DNA of 64,000 nucleotides from the NCBI RefSeq assembly GCF_000346465.2, contig NC_034016.1, positions 12,147,805 through 12,211,804 on the forward strand. Reading direction: 5' to 3'. Source of the DNA: Prunus persica (taxonomy: Eukaryota; Streptophyta; Magnoliopsida; Rosales; Rosaceae). This document shows, piece after piece, positions 56,630 to 64,000 of the stretch (positions within the stretch are counted from its first letter, which is position 1; every line of letters begins with the position of its first letter). The notes below the pieces were generated by a model that made no database searches, was not told the DNA's origin, and worked only from the letters and a program-made list of their open reading frames with translations. The position numbers were made by a program, and so were the translations under genes.

Positions 56630-57284
56630 TGTTTGTGCAAATAATCTCACGGGAGAATATTCGCCACAGATTCCTTCGTCTTCTCTGCTTTTCTCTCTCC
56701 CTGCAAAACAGATCGGAGTAAAAGGACCACACCCGGGGGGTGTTGGCCAAAGGCCCTCCGATGCCTAAGTCAGGTAGGATGTTTCAAGAAAAACCGGGTG
56801 GCCGGAGCCGTGTGTGGTGGCCGGAGCCCTGTGTGAGAGAGAGAAAGAAAGGAGGTGGCTAGGGTTTTTGAGAAATAATTTATGCAGAGTTTCAGTAGGA
56901 ATTTAGACGTACCTCTACCATTGTGTGTGGCTATGCTTTTATAGTAGTCTCGGAGGCTAGGGTTTCAGAGGAATAATTCCGTAGATGGAAGGGAATTATT
57001 CCTCCCCTTTTTGGAATTGATTTGATTAATTAGGGATTTGATTAATTAGGGTAAATCAAATCCCTAATTGTGGTAGGTATCAAATCAAATCCTGACTTAA
57101 ATAGATAACTCCTCATTTAATTGGAAATTGAGGTAGGAATAGAATTAATTCTCGACCCGATTAGGTAATATTCTATTTAATTGGGTAATCCCCAATTAAA
57201 TTGAATAATTCCCAATTAGGCCAAATAATCCCCAAATGGAAGGAATTATTTGACCTAGGGTTTTGATTTAATTAGGTTCCCACA
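56630..57284 (-). repeat. 3' LTR of the Tat-type element
   Basis: In minus orientation it begins TGTGGGAACCTAATTAAATC and ends TTTGCACAAACA, about 655 bp. It contains a TATA-like CTATAAAAGCATAG near 56933-56946 and the phrase CTTAGGCATCGGAGGGCC near 56750-56768, which is widespread in plant Gypsy LTRs. The left border is set by TG...CA ends; the matching target duplication cannot be checked within the window. Confidence 0.7.
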
Positions 57285-57300
57285 AATGCCCCCCAGCTTC
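57285..57300 (-). promoter_or_regulatory. Polypurine tract of the Tat-type element
   Basis: On the minus strand GAAGCTGGGGGGCATT lies directly before the LTR start TGTGGGAACC, the expected position for plus-strand priming. Confidence 0.75.
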
Positions 57301-57546
57301 TGCGTGGCGTGCGGCGGCATGTAGGAGATGTAAATTATCCGTTGGGCTGTCCAGCTGTAACTGGGCTTCCTTCGTGGACTTGGGCTCCCAAGTTGAGGAG
57401 GCTTTTTACTCGGGCTGTCCAGCTGTAACTGGGCTGGAGGTGCGCGATCTGCTGCTAGAGCAGGTGGCAATTTAGGTCATCTTTTTTGTGGATGATCCAA
57501 ATTGCTTCAATTCCTTCTTATTTTTGTGCCACGAACCAGGATCAGT

Positions 57547-59316
57547 ATGAGTCAAGGCGATCATGTGCGGAGCACGAACGTGCTGAAAGTCAGCGGCAGA
57601 TAGGAAGAGGAGGTTGGCGACGATCCGCTCGTTCCTCTCACCTACTGCGATGGTAAGTTGCATCCCTCTGATCTGCTACTGTTGCCATGGAATTCTTTGC
57701 TGTGTCTGACTAACTTTTGTCTCATGCTTGTAGATGATGCCATCCGAAAGAAGCTCATTCTCGACCCGGATATGACGAAGGTTCGACAAGCTTTGAGCAT
57801 CCCCGCTAAGTTTCGTGAATGGCGCTGGCTGCTGAGCGAACATCGGAAGGAAGTCGGTGGCCTACCCCCTGCTGAAGATATTGAAAGGTGAAAGTTGCGC
57901 TGCTCGGAGCTAAGTGACTTGCCAGTTATGCGGGAGGAGTCATCGACTGAGTCCCCCGATGGTGGGAAAGCGTGCAGTAGCGCTGCTCGAGATGAAGCTG
58001 CAGTTTCACGATCAGTGGTTACGTCTCCACAGCGAAGGCAGCCGAGATCTTCTCTTGCCACAAACAAGTCTTCTACAAGGGAGGTCTCGCCTGCTCAGAA
58101 GGCCCATATGAGAGTTGCTCCTGCCTCGTCTGCATGGATCAAACGCTTCGTCAGCGCGAACAGCAAGAAGGCCAACGACATGCAGGAGGTTCGGGAAGTT
58201 CTGCTCAAGTCTTTGCCCGTACTGCCTAAGACCCGTGATTTGCCATGTAAGGAAGCTGCTGGGAAGCAAAGTTTGGGTCGTCCGTGCCGATCTGGGAATC
58301 AAGCTGAGAGGACTGTACCTCTGCTTAGCAATCATGACTCATCTGCGGGGCCACGAACAGTCAAGCGCGGGGCAGACTCAATGTTGCAAGTTGCAGCCAA
58401 AAGAGCTAAAGAGTCGTCTGCTAGAGTGAAGAGTCCTCCAATTGCACGAACTGCCGGTCCGGGAATTGGTGATAGCTCTGCTGGGGGCGAGCCCGTGTCT
58501 GATCTGCTGAAAACAGGCTTTCTGTCAAGTCCATCTGCTTGCGCTAAGCTAGTTGATCACGTGTATCGAGCTGGTGACCTTTGTGCTTTCTCGAGCCTTC
58601 CCTTGGATAAGCAAGAAGAAGCTGCCATGTATCACCTTCAAAAGGGAATGGTTTTTGCTGTTGGGGCCATGCGGAACTTGCGTAATGTTGCCCCCTCTTC
58701 TGCCCTGCTCGACGAACTGGTGAAGAAGAATTCCAACATGACTGACAAGCTCTCGAACGAGCGGATTCGCCATGATGCGAGGATTTCCGAGATGAAGGAG
58801 AGTATGTCCGTGCTCAAGAGTTCAGTTGGCCAAAAGGATGGTGAACTCAAGTCTCTTATGGCTACCCTGCTCGAACGTAAGGAAGCCTTCTTCTGCCTCG
58901 AACGTAAGCATGCCGCTTTGGCCCAGGATCATGACAAACTGCTGGTCAAGTTTGACACCCATGTGGAAGCCACGGAGGCATCCAAGCATGAGATGGCTGC
59001 TAATGCGTACAAGCTGGGGTACCTGGATTGCCAGAATGGTGCTTCTCCTTGCTACCCCCTCGAAGATGATGACGGTGAGCAGTCTGGTCTTGACCTGCCC
59101 CCCGCTCAGAGTGGGCAGTCGGATGCTATGGATGCAGAAACAGTTGAAGAGCAGATAGCAGATGAAGCTGCAATTGAGGAAGACAAACGCCAAGGTGGGT
59201 CAGCTGAGGAGGCTAAAGCGGATGCGAAGGAGCAAGCAGCCGAGGCGGTTGAGCAAGTTGTGCTGGCTGGGCAGAATGAGGCTGTTGCCAGTGCAGTTGA
59301 GGACGTGACCTGCTAA
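57547..59316 (+). pseudogene. Antisense ORF (aORF) of the Tat-type element
   Basis: This ORF lies on the strand opposite to pol, between integrase and 3' LTR. From ATG 57547 (MSQGDHVRSTNVLKVSGR) the frame meets a TAG, then reads VGDDPLVPLTYCD into a GT-AG intron (57652-57733) and continues as DDAIRKKLILDPDMTKVRQA and FREWRWLLSEHRKEVGG. An in-frame TGA at 57889-57891 follows, after which the same frame stays open to 59316 (about 474 codons). The long part is Ser/Lys/Ala-rich. It contains a coiled-coil-like region (ERIRHDARISEMKESMSVLK, ERKEAFFCLERKHAALAQDH) and an acidic Glu/Ala tail ending VEDVTC. The layout resembles gene23 of maize Grande and the transposon-domain proteins of Retand. Function of such ORFs is unknown. 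Two stops suggest decay. Confidence 0.65.
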
Positions 59317-59449
59317 GGGTCACCTGCTGAAGTTCCCTAGTAGTTGTAGTTCATTTTTGCTATTTTTGAACTTTGTTATTTTCTTTCAATAAGTGGTATT
59401 TTGTTTGACCATCTTACTTCTTGTTGAACTTGGCTGATTGGCCGCTTTG

Positions 59450-60265
59450 AACATAGCACTTGGAAGACATAGTGCTTGAAAAAGACTCCATTGAGTTTGT
59501 GCTCCGGGGAGCAGCTTGTCTGCAATGGAGCTAAGGCTTGTCGCCTGTGTGCGTATGTCGGGGACATAGCGCTTGAAAAAGACTCCATTGAGTTTGTGCT
59601 CCGGGGAGCAGCTTGTCTGCAATGGAGCTAAGGCTTGTCGCCTGTATGCGCATGTCGGGGACATAGCGCTTGAAAAAGACTTCATTGAGTTTGTGCTCCG
59701 GGGAGCAGCTTGTCTGCAATGGAGCTAAGGCTTGTCGCCTGTATGCGCATGTCGGGGACATAGCGCTTGAAAAAGACTCCATTGAGTTTGTGCTCCGGGG
59801 AGCAGCTTGTCTGCAATGGAGGTAAGGCTTGTCGCCTGTATGCGCATGTCGGAGACATAGCGCTTGAAAAAGACTCCATTGAGTTTATGCTCCGGGGAGC
59901 AGCTTGTCTGCAATGGAGGTAAGGCTTGTCGCCTGTCTGTGTATGTCAGGGACATAGCGCTTGAAAAAGACTCCATTGAGTTTGTGCTCCGGGGAGCAGC
60001 TTGTCTGCAATGGAGGTAAGGCTTGTCGCCTGTGTGCGTATGTCAAGGACATAGCGCTTGAAATAGACTCCATTGAGTTTGTGCTCCGGGGAGCAGCTTG
60101 TCTGCAATGGAGCTAAGGCTTGTCGTCTGTATGCGCATGTCGGGGACATAGCGCTTGAAAAAGACTCCATTGAGTTTGTGCTCCGGGGAGCAGCTTGTCT
60201 GCAATGGAGGTAAGGCTCGTTGCCTGCAGGTATATGTTTGTGGGACATAATGCTCGAAAAAGTAC
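59450..60265. repeat. 97-bp tandem repeat array in the Tat element
   Basis: The phrase GCTTGAAAAAGACTCCATTG recurs at 59474, 59571, 59668, 59765, 59862, 59959, 60056 and about 60153, an exact 97-bp period for about eight copies with few substitutions; the outermost copies are more diverged. Each unit also has GTGCTCCGGGGAGCAGCTTG, which contains the palindrome GCTCCGGGGAGC. The repeats lie between the antisense ORF and the pol stop. Short reading frames through them rotate every unit because 97 is not a multiple of 3, so they are not genes. Confidence 0.95.
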
Positions 60266-60425
60266 TTCATTGAAAAGCTTGCTCTTGTATTGATGTTGGT
60301 GTGAATACATCGATTTATTGAATAAAGTAAATTAACAACATAGGCAACATCGAAAGCAGTTTGTCTTCAATTGAAGTACGGGAGGCTCGTCGTCTGCTAG
60401 GAGTCGAGCTGGTAAGCGAAGAGCT

Positions 60426-63400
60426 TCACGGATAGTATCTCCGAAGGTGGTGGGCATTCCATTGTCTTGGAATTTCCTTCCCTTCTAGAGTGTCGAGGGT
60501 GTAACTTCCTCTGCCCCCAGATAAGCTGATCATGTAAGGGCCTTCCCAATTTGGCTTCATCTTCTTTGACCCTTGCCTCGGTGATGTGATGAAAGTTTTT
60601 CTGAGCACAAGGTCTCCAGGGCGAAACTGTCTGATCTTGGCCTTCTTATTGTAGTAGGATGTCAACTGCTGCTGGTAGGCGGCAACTCGAACAATGGCAT
60701 TTTCTCGTTCTTCTTCGAGCAGGTCAAGGTTGATTCTCATCTGCCTGCAGTTTTGGTCGAGACTGCCCACCTCAATGCTCATAGAAGGGACTGTGATGTG
60801 TGGGGGAATGATTGCCTCCGTCCCATAGGCCAAGGAGAACGGAGTCTCTCCGGTCGATCTCCTTTTGGTTGTGCGATAAGCCCATAGAACTCCTGGCAGC
60901 TCGTCGACCCGTTTTCCTTCTGCGCCTTCCAGTCTTTTCTTTAGGCAGTCCAGCACGATCTTGTTGGATGCCTCTGCTTGGCCATTGCCTTGCGAGTATT
61001 TGGGGGTTGACAGGTGTTGCTTGATGCCATACTTCGCAAGGAATGCAGTGATCTGCCTGCCCACGAACTGTGTGCCATTGTCGGTAACTATCGATTGCGG
61101 GCAACCGAATCTGCAAATGATGTTCTTCCAGATGAATCGTTCAACGTCAGCTTCCTTGGTAGAAGATAAAGCCTCGGCCTCTATCCATTTGGTGAAGTAA
61201 TCAGTGGCAACGATCATCATCTCCTTATTTGCAGGTGCTGTCGGCATAGGTCCCACCAAGTCAATGGCCCACTGCATGAACGGCCATGGACTGTTCTGCG
61301 GATGGTATTCCTCAGCTGGCAAGCTAGGGATCGGCTTGTATCGTTGGCATCGATCACATCTTCGAGCATACTCCGTAGAGTCTTTGCGCATGGTAGGCCA
61401 AAAATAGCCGATGCTAAGAGCCTTCTGAGCAAGCGACCTACCTCCAGCGTGATTCCCACATTCGCCGTTGTGTATTTTGCAGAGAACCTCAAGCGTTTGC
61501 GGGTACTTGATGCAAGTGAGATGAGGCCCGTAGTATGATCTGCGGATAAGCGTGTCGCCTTTCATGTAATATCTTGCAGCCTTCTGCTTGATTTTTCTGG
61601 CCTCGGACTTGTCCTCGGGCAAGTTTTCATTCACTAGGTAGTCAATGATGGGTTCTTGCCAGCTAGGATCCTCGTCGATCTGCATTAGGTCCGGTTGTTC
61701 TGTCTCTTCTATGCTAGGCTGGTCAAGGTGCTCGACTGGGATGGAGCGTCTGAACTGGGTATCCAGTGCTGATCCTAAGCTTGCCAGTGCATCTGCGTGC
61801 GCGTTCTCTGCTCGGGGCACTTGCTGGATGGTGAAGGTGGGAAATGCCTTCAACAGTTCTTGGACTTTGTCAAGGTACAAGATCATCCTTGGGTGATTCG
61901 CCATGTATTCTCCTGAGGCTTGACTTGTGATCAGCTGGGAGTCCGAGTAGATGGCCAGCTTCTTGATTGATAGCTCCTTTGCCAAGTGCAAGCCAGCGAG
62001 CAATGCCTCGTACTCTGCCTCGTTATTTGAAGCCGGGAAGCCGAGTGTGATAGCTTGCTCTAACAGGGTTCCATCAGGGGTGATGATGACGACGCCTACT
62101 CCAGCTCCTTTCTGGTTTGATGCTCCATCTACGCGTAGCTGCCACATGTCTCTGGGTTGGTCAGGTTCCGCGGAGGTCTTGTTTGCTCTCGAACTTTCCT
62201 TCCTTTTGCTGACCAGCTTCTCTTCTTCGGCTGATGGTGTGAACTCTGCAACAAAGTCTGCTAAAGCTTGGGCTTTTATCGCAGTCTTTGGCCGGTGGAG
62301 GAGGTCGTATTGGCTTAGCTCTATTGCCCACTTCATGAGTCGCTGAGAAGCATCAGGGCTGTGGAGGATTGATCTCAAAGGAAAGTCAGTCATAACGACG
62401 ATTCGGTGAGCCTGGCAATAAGGTCGCAGCTTTCTCGCAGAAACGACAAGGGCCAAAATGAGCTTCTCCAATTTTGGGTAGCGAGTCTCTGCATCAAGGA
62501 GAGCTTTTGACGTATAGAATATCGGATGTTGGGCCCCAAGTTCTTCTCGGATGAGAGCTGAGCTGACGGCCGAGTTAGACACTGCCAGGTACACGAACAA
62601 GTCTTCATCAGGAACTGGCTTCGAGAGCAGGGGAGGTGAAGTAAGATAGGACTTTAGACTCTGGAAAGCTACTTCGCACTCCTCGTCCCACTTGTCTTTT
62701 TGCCCCTTCTTCAAAGCTTTGAAGAATGGTCTGCACTTGTCGGTAGACTTCGAGAGGAATCGGTTGAGGGCTGCTGCTCTGCTCGTCAGACTTTGTATTT
62801 CCTTCACTGTGGAAGGTGACTTCATCTCGAGAATAGCTTTAATTTGGCGTGGGTGTGCCTCTATACCTCGTTGTGTGACTAAGTACCCCAGGAATCGGCC
62901 GGATGATACACCGAACGTGCATTTACTTGGATTCAGCTTCATGCGGTATTGGCAGAGCAGGCTGAATGCCTCGGCGAGGTTTTTGAGGTGGTCTCCACGC
63001 TTGGGGGCTTTGACCAGCATATCATCCACGTAGACTTCCATGGTTCTACCGATCTGCTCCTTGAAAATCTTATTCACGAGCCTTTGATGGGTTGCTCTAG
63101 CATTCTTCAACCCAAAGGGCATGACCTTGTAGCAGTAGGTCCCTCTCTCGATGATGAAAGAGGTCTTTGCCTTGTCATCGTCGTACATCATAATTTGATT
63201 ATAGCCGGAGTAGGCATCCATGAAGCTGAGTAGCTGGTTGCCGGAAGTCGAATCCACGAGCTGGTCGATCCTTGGCAATGGGAAGTTGTCTTTAGGGCAT
63301 GCTTTGTTGAGGTCGGTGTAATCGACGCACACCCTCCATTTGCCCTTTTCTTGTTTTGCTACCAGAACAACGTTGGCCAGCCATTCTGAGTAGGAGACCT

Positions 63401-63614
63401 CTTCAATAAATCCAGCGGCTAGAAGCTTGTCGATCTCGGCTTCAATGATCGCGACTCGCTCGGGAGCGAAGTTGCGTCTCTTTTGCACCACGGGCTTGCT
63501 GGCAGGGTTGACATGGAGGCGGTGGCAGATGATGTTTGGGTCGATGCCGGGCATGTCAGATGGTGACCACGCGAACATGTCTTTGTTGTTTTGGAGGAAG
63601 GTGGTAAGCTCCAC
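60426..63614 (-). CDS. Gypsy (Tat-type) pol: RT, RNase H, second RNase H, integrase
   Basis: Open frame of 1062 codons. Reverse transcriptase: KWRVCVDYTDLNKACPKDNF, the DxY motif FMDAYSGYNQI (about 131) and YVDDMLVK (195-202). The first RNase H (about 340-460) reads VYLAVSNSAVSSALI, where an active enzyme has its first Asp, so it looks catalytically degenerate. A second, archaeal-like RNase H (about 495-620) has LRVDGASNQKGAGVGVVI, NNEAEYEALLAG, AIYSDSQLI and ADALASLGS. The integrase has the HHCC finger (HNGECGNHAGGRS, CDRCQRYK) and a core with WAIDLVGPMP, IVTDNGTQFVG and GNGQAEASNK. The frame ends NAHHLRRYYP. The start listed is only where the frame opens: the natural polyprotein continues upstream but is displaced by the RT duplication at 63625. 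One substitution in the RT (KNARATHQRL versus KNAGATYQRL in the duplicate) may also harm function. Confidence 0.92.
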   Translation of the reverse strand: MELTTFLQNNKDMFAWSPSDMPGIDPNIICHRLHVNPASKPVVQKRRNFAPERVAIIEAEIDKLLAAGFIEEVSYSEWLANVVLVAKQEKGKWRVCVDYTDLNKACPKDNFPLPRIDQLVDSTSGNQLLSFMDAYSGYNQIMMYDDDKAKTSFIIERGTYCYKVMPFGLKNARATHQRLVNKIFKEQIGRTMEVYVDDMLVKAPKRGDHLKNLAEAFSLLCQYRMKLNPSKCTFGVSSGRFLGYLVTQRGIEAHPRQIKAILEMKSPSTVKEIQSLTSRAAALNRFLSKSTDKCRPFFKALKKGQKDKWDEECEVAFQSLKSYLTSPPLLSKPVPDEDLFVYLAVSNSAVSSALIREELGAQHPIFYTSKALLDAETRYPKLEKLILALVVSARKLRPYCQAHRIVVMTDFPLRSILHSPDASQRLMKWAIELSQYDLLHRPKTAIKAQALADFVAEFTPSAEEEKLVSKRKESSRANKTSAEPDQPRDMWQLRVDGASNQKGAGVGVVIITPDGTLLEQAITLGFPASNNEAEYEALLAGLHLAKELSIKKLAIYSDSQLITSQASGEYMANHPRMILYLDKVQELLKAFPTFTIQQVPRAENAHADALASLGSALDTQFRRSIPVEHLDQPSIEETEQPDLMQIDEDPSWQEPIIDYLVNENLPEDKSEARKIKQKAARYYMKGDTLIRRSYYGPHLTCIKYPQTLEVLCKIHNGECGNHAGGRSLAQKALSIGYFWPTMRKDSTEYARRCDRCQRYKPIPSLPAEEYHPQNSPWPFMQWAIDLVGPMPTAPANKEMMIVATDYFTKWIEAEALSSTKEADVERFIWKNIICRFGCPQSIVTDNGTQFVGRQITAFLAKYGIKQHLSTPKYSQGNGQAEASNKIVLDCLKKRLEGAEGKRVDELPGVLWAYRTTKRRSTGETPFSLAYGTEAIIPPHITVPSMSIEVGSLDQNCRQMRINLDLLEEERENAIVRVAAYQQQLTSYYNKKAKIRQFRPGDLVLRKTFITSPRQGSKKMKPNWEGPYMISLSGGRGSYTLDTLEGKEIPRQWNAHHLRRYYP

Positions 63615-63624
63615 CTTCTCGTCT

Positions 63625-64000
63625 GGGCTGCTGCTCTGCTCGTCAGACTTTGTATTTCCTTCACTGTGAAAGGTGACTTCATCTCGAGAATAGATTTAAT
63701 TTGGCGTGGGTGTGCCTCTATACCTCGTTGTGTGACTAAGTACCCCAGGAATCGGCCGGATGATACACCGAACGTGCATTTACTTGGATTCAGCTTCATG
63801 CGGTATTGGCGGAGCAGGCTGAATGCCTCGGCGAGGTTTTTGAGGTGGTCTCCACGCTTGGGGGCTTTGACCAGCATATCATCCACGTAGACTTCCATGG
63901 TTCTACCGATCTGCTCCTTGAAAATCTTATTCACGAGCCTTTGATAGGTTGCTCCAGCATTCTTCAACCCAAAGGGCATGACCTTGTAGCAGTAGGTCCC
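63625..64000 (-). repeat. Partial duplicate of the RT coding region
   Basis: This segment repeats 62768-63143 at an offset of 857 bases with only a handful of differences (about 98% identical by eye), including MPFGLKNAGATYQRLV and YVDDMLVKAPKRGDH. The join at about 63625-63645 falls in GGGCTGCTGCTCTGCTCGTC, shared with the first copy. Because 857 is not a multiple of three, the copy is out of frame with the pol ORF that follows. It runs off the window edge. Confidence 0.93.

Larger units (their letters stand above)
56630..64000 (-). mobile_element. Tat-type Gypsy LTR retrotransposon, partial (runs off the right edge)
   Basis: In minus orientation the visible part reads pol (RT, two RNase H domains, integrase), a tandem-repeat region, an antisense ORF, a polypurine tract and the 3' LTR at 57284-56630. 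Two RNase H domains, an antisense ORF between integrase and 3' LTR, and tandem repeats in that region are all known features of the Tat lineage (Grande, Retand, Ogre). Gag, protease, the 5' LTR and the second target duplication lie outside the window. A duplicated RT segment at 63625-64000 disrupts the pol frame upstream, and the antisense ORF has stops, so this copy is probably inactive. Confidence 0.88.

Noticed and set aside
57255..57470. Short Pro/Ser-rich frame on the minus strand
   Set aside because: It overlaps the polypurine tract and LTR end of the Gypsy element and has no protein similarity.
57889..57925. Removal of the in-frame TGA in the antisense ORF by a short GT-AG intron
   Set aside because: The candidate would be under 40 bases, shorter than plant introns; a nonsense mutation is more likely.
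59450..60265. Regular repeats with spacer-like parts, superficially like a CRISPR array
   Set aside because: The whole 97-bp unit is conserved, with no unique spacers, and the genome is a plant nuclear one.
59376..60310. Many overlapping minus-strand reading frames of 60-100 codons with near-identical peptides (MESFSSAMSPTC...)
   Set aside because: They are translations of the 97-bp tandem repeat; the frame rotates each unit and no family domain is present.

Overview
This is a plant nuclear window. It has multi-exon genes with GT-AG introns, AT-rich spacers, LTR retrotransposons of both superfamilies and MITE-like elements. The protein set and repeat style suggest a woody rosid, most likely Rosaceae (Prunus/Malus type). 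That placement is an inference from recognised families, not from a search. A 216-base run of N (25059-25274) shows it comes from a draft assembly.

Four nuclear genes look intact and I could trace them exon by exon with consistent phase: MCM4, a replicative helicase subunit (+, 2269-7634, 18 exons, 841 aa); a V-ATPase subunit a of the VHA-a2/a3 type (+, 29047-38798, 18 exons, 814 aa); an RD19-type papain-family cysteine protease (-, 50960-48592, 4 exons, 367 aa); and a high-molecular-weight purple acid phosphatase (+, 53119-56104, 8 exons, 477 aa). They share no pathway. MCM4 carries two E2F-type sites just upstream of its start, as expected for an S-phase gene.

Between them lies a graveyard. 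At 1-490 there is a LINE reverse-transcriptase remnant split by a small hairpin element. Region 8150-10400 holds UDP-glycosyltransferase and other gene fragments on the minus strand. A HAIKU2/RLK7-like LRR receptor kinase (13577-10873, -) is broken by frameshifts in its LRR region, while its kinase half is still open. A hAT-like element sits at 15524-16208. A beta-xylosidase gene (GH3, +) is scattered over 16340-27512 and cut by two Copia elements: a complete but gag-only element with perfect TSDs (16770-22378), and a 3'-truncated one (about 23375-26497) whose loss also removed part of the host gene.

The right half continues with a LINE-like zinc-knuckle ORF interrupted by a 2.66-kb solo LTR containing 92-bp tandem repeats (41465-44124). 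A 1054-bp Mutator-type TIR element with a perfect 9-bp TSD follows (45438-46491). The window ends in a Gypsy element of Tat type on the minus strand (56630 to beyond 64000). That element has a 3' LTR, a polypurine tract, an antisense ORF, an array of 97-bp tandem repeats, a pol ORF with two RNase H domains and an integrase, and a partial duplication of the reverse transcriptase at the window edge.

I found no clearly new biological system. The most unusual objects are the Tat element's antisense ORF, repeat array and RT duplication; the gag-only Copia with a possible frameshift site; and the xylosidase locus disassembled by nested insertions.
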